64,000 nt of DNA from Kribbella caucasensis (GTDB lineage Bacteria > Actinomycetota > Actinomycetes > Propionibacteriales > Kribbellaceae). Made by a program: the position numbers and the translations under genes. Positions 41,934 through 51,183 of this stretch are shown here, piece by piece. The stretch is from contig NZ_SNWQ01000004.1 of assembly GCF_004361855.1 (NCBI RefSeq), positions 289,678-353,677 on the forward strand, in the 5' to 3' direction. Position 1 is the first letter of the stretch. Each line of letters starts with the position of its first letter. The notes beneath the pieces are model-generated. The model did not search any database. It saw only the letters and a program-made list of their open reading frames with translations, and was not told the origin of the DNA.

Positions 41934-42914
41934 TCAGCGGGTGTAGAGGGGAGAGATGGCCAGGGCGAAGGCGACCATGTCGTCGGGTTTTGTCTTGCCT
42001 GCTGGGAGCGGGACCAGGTCGACGATCTTGTCGGTGCCGACTCGGATGGTGCCGCGGCCGGTCGCGGTGTCGACGTAGCCCTCGTCGCCGAGCGGTACGG
42101 ACTGGGAGGTCGGTGCTTTGCGGATCGCCGACATCGCCTGTTCGGCGTCGGGGACCCGGCGGGCGGTCGAATAGAGCACGCTCGTCGCCGTGATCCAGCC
42201 GCAGACCACGTCACCCGCGGCCGTCGCGCCGTCCCGCCGGACCATCGCCTCAGCGCCCATCACCTTCGCCGCCGCCGACGTCCCACGCTCGCAGTCCGGC
42301 CGGGTGATCAGTGGCGCCGCCTCCGGTACGCCGGGCGCCTGGCGAGCCGCGTCCTGCGCGAGTGCGACGTACTTCGCCGGCGTCGCAGCCGGTCCCTCGA
42401 CCTTGTAGAGCCGCCCGGTCAGCAGGAACACCGCGAACCGGCTGGTCCCGTAACCACCCTGACCGACCGCGATCGGCTTGGCCGGCTCCCCACGGGTCGC
42501 GGCGTACGCCTTCTGGGCCGCGGCGAGATCCGCCTTAGTCGCGGGCAGAACCGACGTCCCGACCTTCAGCACCGGACCGGTCGGGCTGGTGCTCAACGCG
42601 AGCTGGCAGATGTCGTACGTCGGGATGCCGATGTCGGCCGGGACCGGCTTCTCCTGGATCGTGACGACCGGGGCAGCCAGGGACCGCTGCACCAACGGCT
42701 GGTCCATCCGCGCGCAGATCGTGTCCGCAACCTTGGCCGTCGCCGGGCCGCTCGGAGTCGCGGAAGGCGTCTCAGTCGGCGTCTCGGTGGGCGTCGTGGG
42801 CACGGACTGGAGCGGCGGAACGTTGGGCGCGGTCTCGTTCCCGGACCCACCGCAACCGGACAGCCAGGTCAGACCCATGACGGACACGGCTGCGACTACT
42901 GGACGGATGCGCAT
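41934..42914 (-). CDS. Secreted lipoprotein of unknown function
   Basis: A 326-residue protein with a lipoprotein signal: basic MRIRP start, hydrophobic core and lipobox LSGC (lipidated Cys near residue 21). A Thr/Pro/Ser spacer (TPTETPTETPSATPSG) precedes a globular domain of about 260 residues with four further cysteines (DTICARM, YDICQLA, RPDCERG and VVCGWIT), which may form two disulfides. No enzyme motif is recognised. It lies between metE and an MFS transporter gene on the same strand. Predicted to be anchored outside the cell membrane. Confidence 0.83.
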   Translation of the reverse strand: MRIRPVVAAVSVMGLTWLSGCGGSGNETAPNVPPLQSVPTTPTETPTETPSATPSGPATAKVADTICARMDQPLVQRSLAAPVVTIQEKPVPADIGIPTYDICQLALSTSPTGPVLKVGTSVLPATKADLAAAQKAYAATRGEPAKPIAVGQGGYGTSRFAVFLLTGRLYKVEGPAATPAKYVALAQDAARQAPGVPEAAPLITRPDCERGTSAAAKVMGAEAMVRRDGATAAGDVVCGWITATSVLYSTARRVPDAEQAMSAIRKAPTSQSVPLGDEGYVDTATGRGTIRVGTDKIVDLVPLPAGKTKPDDMVAFALAISPLYTR

Positions 42915-42962
42915 GGTGACTCGACTTTAGTCGACGGTTCAACCGGTCTCGTGGGACCGCAT

Positions 42963-44258
42963 CTAGCCTGCGGTTGTGCGGAGTTCGCGTTCGCGGACCG
43001 CGTGCTCGTCCGTGCGGGCGTCGTACCCCCAGAAGTCGCGCAACCAGATCGCCGTGGCGACCACGCCGGCGACGCAGAGGACGCCGCCGCTGACGATAGA
43101 CGTACGGACGCTGGTGAGGTCGGCGACCAGGCCGGATCGGGTCTGACCGCCGAGCGGGCCGAGCGAGTAGGACAGCATCTCGATCCCGGCCAGCCGGCCG
43201 CGCATCTCGTCCGGGATGGTCTGGTTCCAGATCACCGCGCGGAACAGCCCCGAGATCATGTCCGCACCACCGGCGACGGCGAAGAACGCGATCGCGAACC
43301 AGATGTTCGGCGCCAGCCCGGCGATCCCGACCGAGGCGCCCCAGGTGATCGTGGCCAGCACGACCGCACGCCCGTGGTGGTGCACTCGTCTGGCCCAGCC
43401 GCTGGTGAGGGTCGCCAGCATCGCGCCGATCGCCTCCGCGCTGTAGAGGAGACCGAGCAGCTTCGGCTCTTTCAGTACTTCGGTCGCGAACGCGGGGAAC
43501 AACACGATCGGCATCGCCAGGAACATGCCGACCATGTCGACCGCATACGTGCCGAGCAGGTCGCGACGGCGGAACGCGTAGCCGATACCTTCCCCGATCG
43601 CGCGCAGACTCGGCGGCGTACTGTGCTCCCGCGTCTTGTACGACCCGAGCCGCAGGTAGAGCAACGTGGCGACGACCAGACCGATCAGCTCGACCGAGAA
43701 CGCCCAGGTCACGCCCACGGTGCCGACCAGTACGCCGCCCATCGCGGGCCCGGCGAGCTGGCCGATCTGCATGGTCAGCGAACTGATCGTCACCGCGGCC
43801 GGCATCTGCTCGTGCCGGACCACCCGGGGGAACAACGCCTCCCGGCTCGGTCGCTGCAGCGAGGACGCGATCGCGTTCAGGGCTCCGCTGACGTAGATGA
43901 TCCAGATCTGCGGATCGGCCAGCCGGGTGTTGCCGAGCAGGACGGCGCAGATCAGGATCTGGGCGACGCCGGTGATGACGAGCATCTTCCGGCGATCCAC
44001 ATGGTCCGCCAGCGCCCCGCCGTACAGGCCGAAGATCACCAGTGGCGCGATCGTGACCAGGCCCATCGCGCCGACGGCGAAGTTCGACTCGGTCAGTTGG
44101 TAGAGCTGGAACGGTAACGCGACGTAACCGACCATGCCGCCCAGGTAGAAGACGGTGCCGGAGATCACCAGGATGCGGAAGTCCCGCGAGGCCCGCCAGG
44201 GAGTCAGATCGACGCGGAGTCTGGCCAGCCGGTCGCGGAAACTTGTTGCCACTGGCAC
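42963..44258 (-). CDS. MFS transporter (enterobactin exporter EntS-like family)
   Basis: A 431-residue, 12-span major facilitator. It has the start RDFRILVISGTVFYLGGMVGY, the cytoplasmic motif GGALADHVDRRKML between spans 2 and 3, and two six-span halves separated by a short loop near residue 200. This pattern belongs to the MFS_3 group, which includes EntS and macrolide exporters. The GTG at 44258 gives MPVATSFRDRL. A Shine-Dalgarno is not strong. Substrate unknown. Confidence 0.9.
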   Translation of the reverse strand: MPVATSFRDRLARLRVDLTPWRASRDFRILVISGTVFYLGGMVGYVALPFQLYQLTESNFAVGAMGLVTIAPLVIFGLYGGALADHVDRRKMLVITGVAQILICAVLLGNTRLADPQIWIIYVSGALNAIASSLQRPSREALFPRVVRHEQMPAAVTISSLTMQIGQLAGPAMGGVLVGTVGVTWAFSVELIGLVVATLLYLRLGSYKTREHSTPPSLRAIGEGIGYAFRRRDLLGTYAVDMVGMFLAMPIVLFPAFATEVLKEPKLLGLLYSAEAIGAMLATLTSGWARRVHHHGRAVVLATITWGASVGIAGLAPNIWFAIAFFAVAGGADMISGLFRAVIWNQTIPDEMRGRLAGIEMLSYSLGPLGGQTRSGLVADLTSVRTSIVSGGVLCVAGVVATAIWLRDFWGYDARTDEHAVRERELRTTAG

Positions 44259-44307
44259 ATGGTGACATCTGCGTCCGACCTCGACGACCCTGTTTTCACT
44301 CTACGGT

Positions 44308-44664
44308 CTACCTGGTGAGCAGCGGCAGGAGGGCGCTGAGGTCGGTGCGCTCCCCGCTGGCCCGGACCTTGCCGGTCGCGCGGGCCGCGGACCACTCGAC
44401 GCGGCCGAGAGCCAGGTCGATCCACATCTCGGCCGGCATCTCGATCACCGCACCCGGTGTGCCCCTGGTGTGCCGCGGACCCTCGATGCACTGGACCGCG
44501 CCGTACGGCGGGATGCGAACCTCGACCGCATGCCCGGGCGCCTTCACCACCAACAGTTTCAGCAGATGTTTCACCAGCAGTTTGAAATCGGCCCGCTCGG
44601 CTTCACCCGCGTCGTAGCGGCGCAACGCGTCTTCGAACTCCACGACCGGCAGGGTACGCCGCAT
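44308..44664 (-). CDS. Sterol-carrier (SCP2-like) family protein
   Basis: A 118-residue single-domain protein. The strands VVKAPGHAVEVRIPPYGAVQ and VIEMPAEMWIDLALGR and the end ASGERTDLSALLPLL match the lipid-binding SCP2 fold common in actinobacteria. It begins MRRTLPVVEFEDALRRY. Divergent from a small membrane-anchored gene at 44732. Binding partner unknown; the ATG lacks a clear ribosome site, and AAAGGGG lies about 12 bp upstream. Confidence 0.82.
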   Translation of the reverse strand: MRRTLPVVEFEDALRRYDAGEAERADFKLLVKHLLKLLVVKAPGHAVEVRIPPYGAVQCIEGPRHTRGTPGAVIEMPAEMWIDLALGRVEWSAARATGKVRASGERTDLSALLPLLTR

Positions 44665-44731
44665 TTGGCTTTACGCCCCTTTCGTAGCCGATAATCAGAA
44701 ACTGCGGCCGAGAACGGAAGCGGAGGTCCGG

Positions 44732-45352
44732 ATGCTCACGCCCAGGCACCAGGCGCTGGTGGCGACACTGGCGGGAATGACTGTCGGTGTGGCCGTCTTC
44801 GGCTCGGTGCTGGCGATCAACGACGCGAGAAGCTCCGACGACGACCAGGCGACGGTGGTGACGACCCCGACCACCACGCCGACGTCGAACGCGTCCGGTG
44901 GTCTGCAGGCCGGCGCGTTGCAGTTCGTGCCACAGACCTTCGGCTCCGACCGGTCGCCGGTCAGCTCGGACGTCCCGACCGGCTGGACCAGCACCCAGCT
45001 CGGCACCCGGCCACGGTTCGTCGACCCCACCGGTGTCTGGCAGCTCCGGTTCGACGCGCGCGGCAGCAAGCAGTCGCCGGACGAGCTGGTGGACGCCCGC
45101 GCCGAGAGCATCGACGAGCAGAACCTCCAGGTGGTCAGCCGGGATGACGGCACCCTGGTCTACACCTACACCGACAAGACCCGTGGGCCGCGGATGGGGA
45201 TCTCCCGCTGGCTGCCCGCCGAGGACGGCGACCGCTCCGTCATCGAGATCACCGTCGGCGGCCGCCCTCAGGACGAGGCCGGCCTGCGCGCCGTACTCGA
45301 CCGCGCCACGAACTCCCTGATCCTCCCCGAAGGCGACAACCGCCCGAACTGA
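44732..45352 (+). CDS. Membrane-anchored protein of unknown function
   Basis: A 206-residue protein with a single N-terminal hydrophobic segment (ALVATLAGMTVGVAVFGSVLA) acting as anchor or uncleaved signal, a Thr-rich spacer, then a domain of about 140 residues beginning VPTGWTSTQLGTRPRFVDPTG, rich in charged beta-strand-like sequence and without cysteines. GGAGG lies 7 bp before ATG 44732. No family recognised, though similar domains occur in other actinobacterial secreted proteins. Confidence 0.78.
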   Translation: MLTPRHQALVATLAGMTVGVAVFGSVLAINDARSSDDDQATVVTTPTTTPTSNASGGLQAGALQFVPQTFGSDRSPVSSDVPTGWTSTQLGTRPRFVDPTGVWQLRFDARGSKQSPDELVDARAESIDEQNLQVVSRDDGTLVYTYTDKTRGPRMGISRWLPAEDGDRSVIEITVGGRPQDEAGLRAVLDRATNSLILPEGDNRPN

Positions 45353-45362
45353 CCCCGCAGGG

Positions 45363-46910
45363 TCAGCACTTCAGGCCGTCTTCCGGGGTGGTGCCCCGGA
45401 GGAGGAAGCTCTCGACGGCGTCGTCGACGCACTCGTTGCCCTGGTGGTAGCCGGTGTGGCCGTCGCCGTCGCGGCTGATCAGGATGCCGCTGTCCAGCTG
45501 GTTCGCCAGCCCGACCGCCCAGTCGTACGGCGTGGCCGGGTCGCGCGTCGTGCCGATCACGACGATCGGCTTGGCTCCGGACGCCTTGATCGGGTGCGGC
45601 GTGTCCTTCGCCTTGGCCGGCCAGTTCGCGCAGGCCAGCGACCCCCAGAGCAGGTACGCCCCGAACCGGGGTGAGGCCGCCTTGTACTTCGGCTCCTCCG
45701 CCTTCGCCTGTGCGACCGAGGTGATGTCCGGCCGATCGACGCAGTTGACGGCGTAGATCACCTCGTTGGAGTTGCTCTCGTAGCCACTCGGGATGCGATC
45801 GGTGTATTCGTCGGCCAGCGCGAGCAGCCGCGCCCCGTTCCCGCTGAGCGCGTCGATCACGGCCTCCTCGAGCCGCGGCCAGTACTCCTTGACGTACAGC
45901 GGGAAGATGACCCCGAGGACCGCGATCGCCTGGGTCACCTCGCGGTCGCCGTTGCCGGGCAGCGGGGTCGCGTCGGTCTCGGTGAGCACCTTGTCGACCT
46001 TCGCGAGCACCTCCTGCTTCGTACCGCCGAGCTGGCAGGACCGCTGCGCGCAGTCCTCGGCGAACGCCTCCAGCGCCGTGTCGAACCCCTTCGCCTGGGC
46101 GATGTTGTTCTCCTGGGTCGTCTTCGACGGGTCGACCGCGCCGTCGAGGACCAGCCGGCCGACGTTCTTCGGGAACAGCTCGGCGTACGTCGCGCCCAGG
46201 TAGGTGCCGTAGGACGCGCCGAAGTAGTACAGCTCCGAGTCGCCGACGATGCCGCGCAGTACGTCGATGTCGCGGGCGGCGTCCTTGGTCGAGACGTGTG
46301 GCAGGAGTTTGCCGGAGCGCTGCTCGCAGCCGTTCGCCAACGTCTTCGTCTCATTGTCCAGTGCGGTGATCTCGGCCTCGTTGTCCGGGCTGCCGTCGGC
46401 TGCGACGAACTTGTCCAGCTGTTCGGTGTCGAGGCAGCGCACCGGGGTCGACTCGCCGACTCCGCGCGGATCCCAGCCGACGATGTCGAACTTCCGGAGC
46501 AGTGAGCCCCCGAACACGAGCGCGGCGGCCGCGGCGTACTGCTGGCCGGACGCGCCGGGACCGCCCGGGTTGACGAACAGCGTGCCGATCTTGCCGGTCC
46601 GGTCGCGGGCCGGGACCTTACGCGCGCGCAGCTCGATGGTCTCGCCGTCGGGCTTGCTGTAGTCGAGTGGCACGGTGATCGTCGCGCACTGACTGCCCTG
46701 TCCGCAGCGCTGCCAGTCCGGCTGCTGCTGGTAGAACTTCTCCAGCCCCGCGGGAACCGGTCCGGCCGGTCCCCTCGTCGGGTTGGTGCCCGGCTGGACC
46801 ACGCCCCCCGAATCCGCGTCCTGCGCCCTGCTGGCCACGCCACACCCGCTAGCCACCACCGCCAGCGCACTCAAAGCCGCCACCAGCGAGCTCGTCCTCC
46901 GCGTCATCAC
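45363..46910 (-). CDS. Secreted alpha/beta hydrolase, TAP-like peptidase family (lipoprotein)
   Basis: A 515-residue exported serine hydrolase of the tripeptidyl aminopeptidase (SlpD/SlpE, TAP) class. A basic start and lipobox (VVASGC, Cys near residue 23) give a membrane-anchored lipoprotein. The core shows FVNPGGPGASGQQY (oxyanion loop), DIVGWDPRGVGEST and the nucleophile elbow GASYGTYLG, then a C-terminal TAP-like domain with the His near DGDGHTGYHQGNEC. Paired cysteines occur in QRCGQGSQCATI. It follows ricT with a 4-bp stop-start overlap. Confidence 0.9.
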   Translation of the reverse strand: MMTRRTSSLVAALSALAVVASGCGVASRAQDADSGGVVQPGTNPTRGPAGPVPAGLEKFYQQQPDWQRCGQGSQCATITVPLDYSKPDGETIELRARKVPARDRTGKIGTLFVNPGGPGASGQQYAAAAALVFGGSLLRKFDIVGWDPRGVGESTPVRCLDTEQLDKFVAADGSPDNEAEITALDNETKTLANGCEQRSGKLLPHVSTKDAARDIDVLRGIVGDSELYYFGASYGTYLGATYAELFPKNVGRLVLDGAVDPSKTTQENNIAQAKGFDTALEAFAEDCAQRSCQLGGTKQEVLAKVDKVLTETDATPLPGNGDREVTQAIAVLGVIFPLYVKEYWPRLEEAVIDALSGNGARLLALADEYTDRIPSGYESNSNEVIYAVNCVDRPDITSVAQAKAEEPKYKAASPRFGAYLLWGSLACANWPAKAKDTPHPIKASGAKPIVVIGTTRDPATPYDWAVGLANQLDSGILISRDGDGHTGYHQGNECVDDAVESFLLRGTTPEDGLKC

Positions 46911-48031
46911 CGCGAGCCGTCTCCCATATCCTCATCCGGCCTGTCGTCATCCGGTATGGCGCCACCCTGCTCACCCACACCTACAGGCCCCGCCTGCTCG
47001 CCCGGGCCCTGGTTGCTCAGCCGGCGACGTCTGCGGGGTTTGCGCCGGGGCCGCGAGGCCGACCCGGCCTCGTCCGCCTGCGTCTGCTGCTCTGCTTGCT
47101 CGGTTTCACCGTCCGACCGCTCGGCGACGTCTGCGGAGCGGACCGACTGTTGTTCAACTACAAGTGGTTCTGCGAGTGCCTCGGGTAGTGGGGCGTCCGG
47201 GGTTGTCGTCGGCGACGCCTCGTACTGCTGCCTCGGCGAGCACACGTCCGCTCGACTGCACGCACAGCGCCGGCCTGATGCGGCCAGACGGACGACCACC
47301 GTGTCGCTCGGGACGTTGTGCCCGACGACCACCCCGTCCCCCGCGGGCGTCTCGACCGGCGTACCGGTCGGCGGGGCCTTCGCGTTGAACTCCTGGTACA
47401 GCGGGTGCTCGTACTTCAGGCAGCACATCAGCCGCCCACAAGCCCCGGAGATCTTCAACGGGTTCAGCGGCAGATCCTGGTCCTTCGCCATCCGCACACT
47501 GACCGGTTCGAAGTCCTTCAAGAACGTCGCACAACACAGATCCCGGCCGCACGGCCCGATCCCGCCCTGCAACCGGGCCTCGTCCCGCGCACCCACCTGA
47601 CGCAACTCGATCCGCGCCCGCAGACCGCGAGCCAGATCCCGGACCAGGTCCCGGAAGTCCACCCGATGCGGCGCGGAGAAGTACACGATGACCAACTGGT
47701 CCACATCCGGCCGGCGGTCCACGAAGTCGATGCCGACCACCTTCATCGGCAGACCGTGCTCGCGGATCAACCGTTTCGCGGTCAGCCTCGCATCGGCCCG
47801 GCGCTGCCGGTTCTGCTCGTCGCGCTCCAGGTCGGTCGTGGACGCGATCCCCTCACACAGCGGCAGCCCGCCGATCTCCTCGGTGACGACCTGTGGCGCC
47901 CACACGCACTCGGCGACCTCGGGACCGTCGTCGGTCGGGACCAGCACTTTGTCCCCGACCCGGGGACGATGCGGGCCGGGGTCGAGGTAGTAGAGCCGTC
48001 CGTACCGCTCGAACGACACAGCCATCACCAT
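46907..48031 (-). CDS. ricT: PSP1/RicT-like regulatory protein
   Basis: A protein of about 374 residues. The PSP1 core (residues about 1-200) reads VSFERYGRLYYLDPGPH, then GPCGRDLCCATFLKDF and KISGACGRLMCCLKYEHP with clustered cysteines as in Bacillus RicT (YaaT), where they help bind iron-sulfur clusters in a complex with RNase Y. The last 110 residues are an acidic and then basic disordered tail (RPRRKPRRRRRL). In-frame starts at 48037, 48031 and 48025 all lack a good ribosome site; 48031 is used here. The TAP-like gene is coupled downstream. Confidence 0.88.
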   Translation of the reverse strand: MVMAVSFERYGRLYYLDPGPHRPRVGDKVLVPTDDGPEVAECVWAPQVVTEEIGGLPLCEGIASTTDLERDEQNRQRRADARLTAKRLIREHGLPMKVVGIDFVDRRPDVDQLVIVYFSAPHRVDFRDLVRDLARGLRARIELRQVGARDEARLQGGIGPCGRDLCCATFLKDFEPVSVRMAKDQDLPLNPLKISGACGRLMCCLKYEHPLYQEFNAKAPPTGTPVETPAGDGVVVGHNVPSDTVVVRLAASGRRCACSRADVCSPRQQYEASPTTTPDAPLPEALAEPLVVEQQSVRSADVAERSDGETEQAEQQTQADEAGSASRPRRKPRRRRRLSNQGPGEQAGPVGVGEQGGAIPDDDRPDEDMGDGSR

Positions 48032-48090
48032 GCCCACGCGGCCAGACTAGGGCATGCCTGGTCACGGCCCGTGTCACGCGTGGGCGGGGA

Positions 48091-49098
48091 CTATCGCCTC
48101 GAGTTCTTGACCGTCTTGTCGAGGTCGTCGCCGTCCGGGCCGTAGGCGCCGCAGTAGACGTTCCGGTCGCCGCTGCTCCAGGTGCTGAGCTCGGGGTACC
48201 AGATCATCGGTTCCAGTTCCGAATCGTCGACGCTGATCCCGACGTACGGCTCGAACGCCCTGTCGCAGGCGGCTTCGGACAGGTCGCCGATCTCCTTCTC
48301 GCCCGGCCAGGTCTGCGGCGGCAGCGTGACGACGGCATACAGCTCACCTTGGTGCGGCTCGTCGCACGGTTGCCGATCGACCTCGTCCTCGTCGAAGCCG
48401 GCCTCGTCGAAGCACTGACCGACGACGAGCTCGTCGATGTACGTGCCCGATCCCGACGAGGTGGGCTGGCCGCTCGAGTAGTCCTCGTCCGACACATCGC
48501 TGCCGACCGCGACCATCAAGACCACAATCCCCGCCCAGAAGAGGGTGGTCAGGCTGCCGACCACCAGGCCGGCCACCGCCTGCCCGGTACCGCGCTCCGG
48601 CCGCCGCTTGAGCTGCACCAGCGCGGCGATCCCCAGCCCGACCGCGACCGGCGCCGCGATCCCGAACACCAAGCTCCCCAGCCCGACGGCCAGGGCCGCG
48701 ATCGCCAGCCCGTTCGTCCGCCGCTCCAGATATCCCGGATACCCATAGCCATAGCCATAGCCATGCCCGTACGGCGGTGGCGGCGTCCCGTACGCCGACG
48801 GATACCCGGGCTGCTGGTACTGCGTCCCCGGCTGGTACTGCGTCCCCGGCTGATGCTGCGTCGGCGGGTACTGCGTCGGCGGGTACTGCGTCCCCGGTTG
48901 GAACTGCCCTGATTGGGGCGACGCTGACTGGTACGGCGGTGACTGGGGCGGCACCCACGGTCCCGGCTGTTGGTGTCCCGGTTGGACGGGTCGACCGTAG
49001 GACCGGGTGGGAGGTTCTTCGGGGCGACCGTAGGTGGGAAAGGCGCGCGGGGTGTCCTGCGGCCGGTTCGGGTCCGGCGGATATGGCGGATAACTCAC
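48091..49098 (-). CDS. Pro/Tyr-rich DUF4190-type membrane protein with septum-formation-like domain
   Basis: A 335-residue protein. The first 125 residues are a cytoplasmic Pro/Gln/Tyr-rich stretch with repeats PPTQY and QPGTQYQ and ending GYGYGYGYPGY. Two spans follow (LAIAALAVGLGSLVFGIAAPV and LVVGSLTTLFWAGIVVLMVAV), the DUF4190 layout. The exterior domain has YIDELVVGQCFDEAGF, PCDEPHQGELYAVV and CDRAFEPYVG, the Cys pattern of the actinobacterial septum-formation (DUF4333-like) region. Role in division is inferred from family names only. Confidence 0.85.
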   Translation of the reverse strand: MSYPPYPPDPNRPQDTPRAFPTYGRPEEPPTRSYGRPVQPGHQQPGPWVPPQSPPYQSASPQSGQFQPGTQYPPTQYPPTQHQPGTQYQPGTQYQQPGYPSAYGTPPPPYGHGYGYGYGYPGYLERRTNGLAIAALAVGLGSLVFGIAAPVAVGLGIAALVQLKRRPERGTGQAVAGLVVGSLTTLFWAGIVVLMVAVGSDVSDEDYSSGQPTSSGSGTYIDELVVGQCFDEAGFDEDEVDRQPCDEPHQGELYAVVTLPPQTWPGEKEIGDLSEAACDRAFEPYVGISVDDSELEPMIWYPELSTWSSGDRNVYCGAYGPDGDDLDKTVKNSRR

Positions 49099-49114
49099 AT
49101 GCCCCCCTCGCGCA

Positions 49115-49780
49115 CTACCGCTGTGATCCGCGCATGGTGCCGGTCAGTTGGCGCTCCGGTTGCCCGACCATGCACAGTACGTTGCCATCAGCAACGGCAC
49201 GATCTTCCAGCACCACGTAGTACATGTCCAGCGACGACTGCTCGTACGACTTGCCGACGAACTGGTGGAAGGCGTTCGCGCACTGCTGCGTGGCCACCGT
49301 CCCCTTCTGCTCCGCGGTCAACCCGGTCAGCGCCGCCTTCACCTTCGCGTACGCCTCTCCGGAGTGGGCCGTCGCACAGTCGGCGATCCTAACCATCCGG
49401 AGGGTCTGGGCCTCCAGGTCGGCGTCGAAGCACTGGTTCACCTGTACCTGGGCGACCGGCACCGACCGCCCGATCCCGGCCCGCTGGTCGCCGTACAGCC
49501 CGAGCGCGACCGCGACGCCGATCGCGATCACCCAGCACGCGCTGATCGCCAGCGCCGCGTACGCGAGCCCGCGGCCCCGGGTCTGGGCCTTGTGGATCCG
49601 CGGCAGCGCGATCGCGGCCAGGATCGCCGCGATCGGCGCGAGACCGGGCAGGCTGAACGCGAACGCCGCGACGGCGTACCGGTCGAGCCGGCGCTGGTCC
49701 GGGACCGGCACGCCCGTGAGCCAGGACTCGGCCGAGGGCAGCGTCCGCCCAGGCGGTCCAAGCGGAGGCGGTTGGGTCAT
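49115..49780 (-). CDS. DUF4190-like membrane protein with small extracellular domain
   Basis: A 221-residue protein built like its downstream neighbour but with a short Pro-rich start. Spans (YAVAAFAFSLPGLAPIAAILA and LAYAALAISACWVIAIGVAVAL) precede an extracellular domain with three cysteines: VQVNQCFDAD, IADCATAHSGEAYA and TQQCANAF, the same CFD...C...H-GE...C arrangement. So these two neighbours are paralogous in plan, though diverged. Start ATG 49780 (MTQPPPLGPPGR) is chosen over one 33 bp upstream because a GGAGG site precedes it. The gap 49781-50013 holds short GC-rich direct repeats and no gene. Confidence 0.82.
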   Translation of the reverse strand: MTQPPPLGPPGRTLPSAESWLTGVPVPDQRRLDRYAVAAFAFSLPGLAPIAAILAAIALPRIHKAQTRGRGLAYAALAISACWVIAIGVAVALGLYGDQRAGIGRSVPVAQVQVNQCFDADLEAQTLRMVRIADCATAHSGEAYAKVKAALTGLTAEQKGTVATQQCANAFHQFVGKSYEQSSLDMYYVVLEDRAVADGNVLCMVGQPERQLTGTMRGSQR

Positions 49781-50013
49781 GCGTCCTCCGGGATGGGCCA
49801 CCAAAGCTGGCAAGTCCAGCCAGCCACCTCATCGGCCCCACCCCGCCCCGCGTTACACGCCCGTCCACCCACCAGACCCCGATCTCACCCACCGGGCACG
49901 CAGATCGAGCAGTCCGGGCGAGCCGGGAGGTAGGCGGGCGCCGGTGCGCAGGGCGCGGGGATGCGGGCGCAGGGCGCGGATGCGCTGGGGACGGGTGCGC
50001 GTGGGCGGGTGGG

Positions 50014-51183
50014 TCAGCCTTCGAAGAGGGCGATGGTCAGGGCTTCCAGGGCCAGGAGGGGGGCGACGTTGGTTTCGATGGCCTCGCGGCAGGCGGCGAG
50101 GGCCTCGATCCGGCGGAGGGTCTGTTCGGGCGTGGTCCGGGTGGCGAGCTGGTCGATGTTTCCGTGCAACTCGGCGTTGATCAGCTCCGCGCCGGCGGCC
50201 GTCTGGAGCACCAGGACGTCGCGGTAGAGCGCCATCAGGTCGACCAGCGAGCGGTCCAGCACGTCGCGTTCCCAGCGTTTGGCGCGGGCCTTCTGCTGGT
50301 CTTCGAGCTCCTTCAGCGCCGCGTTCGCCTCGCGCGGCTTGGCGCCCTTCGTCCCCACCCCGAGCGCCTGCTCCAGCTCCGCCCGCTCGCGCTCGTCGAC
50401 GGCCGCCGCACTTGCCTTGGACTCCTCCTTCGCCGCGTCGACCAGCTGCTGGGCCGCGGTCAGGCAGGCCCCGAGATCACGCAGCGCGAACGGGACCTGG
50501 AGCACCCTCGTCCGCCGATCCCGGACCGTCTCGTCGCGAACCAGTGCCCGCGCCCGCCCGATATGCCCCTGCGCCGCCCGCGCCGCGAATCCGGCCAGCT
50601 CCGGCTCGGCCCCGACCTTGCGGACCAGCATCTCGGCGACCGCGTCCACCGGCGGAGTGCGCAGTACGAGCAGCCGGCAGCGGGACCGGATCGTCGGTAC
50701 GACGTCCTCGACCGTCGGCGCGCACAACACCCAGACAGTGCGCGGAGCGGGCTCCTCGATGCTCTTCAGCAACGCGTCGGCGGCCTGCTCGGTCAGCCGG
50801 TCGGCATCCTCGACGACCATCACCTGCCAACGGCCCTGGGTCGGGCTCATCGCGGCCCGGCGGATCAGCTCGCGGATCTCGCCGACCCGGATCGACAACA
50901 ATTCGGTCCGGATCAGCGAGACGTCCGGGTGCGCCCCGCTCAGCGCAGTACGGCACGAAGAGCACTCGCCGCAGCCCTGGTTCTCACACTGCAACGCAGC
51001 CGCGAAGGCCCGACCCGCGTTCGACCGGCCGGATCCGGGCGGCCCGGTGATCAACCAGGCATGCGTCATACCCGCCGTGGCCGCCCCGCTCTCGCCCCTC
51101 AGCCGTGCGGCCGCGCCGGCGACTGCGCGCTGCAGTACGCCGACTGCTGGTTCCTGGCCGACCAGGTCGTCCCAGACCGTCAT
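50014..51183 (-). CDS. holB: DNA polymerase III delta-prime subunit
   Basis: A 389-residue clamp-loader subunit. MTVWDDLVGQEPAVGVLQRA is the usual start. A zinc-binding cluster QGCGECSSC is present, and the P-loop reads GPPGSGRS with Arg in place of the catalytic Lys, as in non-hydrolysing delta-prime subunits. VVEDADRLTEQAADALLKSIEEP and SRCRLLVLR complete the AAA+ core. The C-terminal third is an extended helical region. The ATG overlaps the tmk stop by 4 bp, so the two are coupled. Confidence 0.93.
   Translation of the reverse strand: MTVWDDLVGQEPAVGVLQRAVAGAAARLRGESGAATAGMTHAWLITGPPGSGRSNAGRAFAAALQCENQGCGECSSCRTALSGAHPDVSLIRTELLSIRVGEIRELIRRAAMSPTQGRWQVMVVEDADRLTEQAADALLKSIEEPAPRTVWVLCAPTVEDVVPTIRSRCRLLVLRTPPVDAVAEMLVRKVGAEPELAGFAARAAQGHIGRARALVRDETVRDRRTRVLQVPFALRDLGACLTAAQQLVDAAKEESKASAAAVDERERAELEQALGVGTKGAKPREANAALKELEDQQKARAKRWERDVLDRSLVDLMALYRDVLVLQTAAGAELINAELHGNIDQLATRTTPEQTLRRIEALAACREAIETNVAPLLALEALTIALFEG

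Noticed and set aside
49946..49986. Two 21-bp direct repeats (GCGCAGGGCGCGG units)
   Set aside because: Short GC-rich low-complexity sequence in a gap, only two copies; no reason to assign a role.
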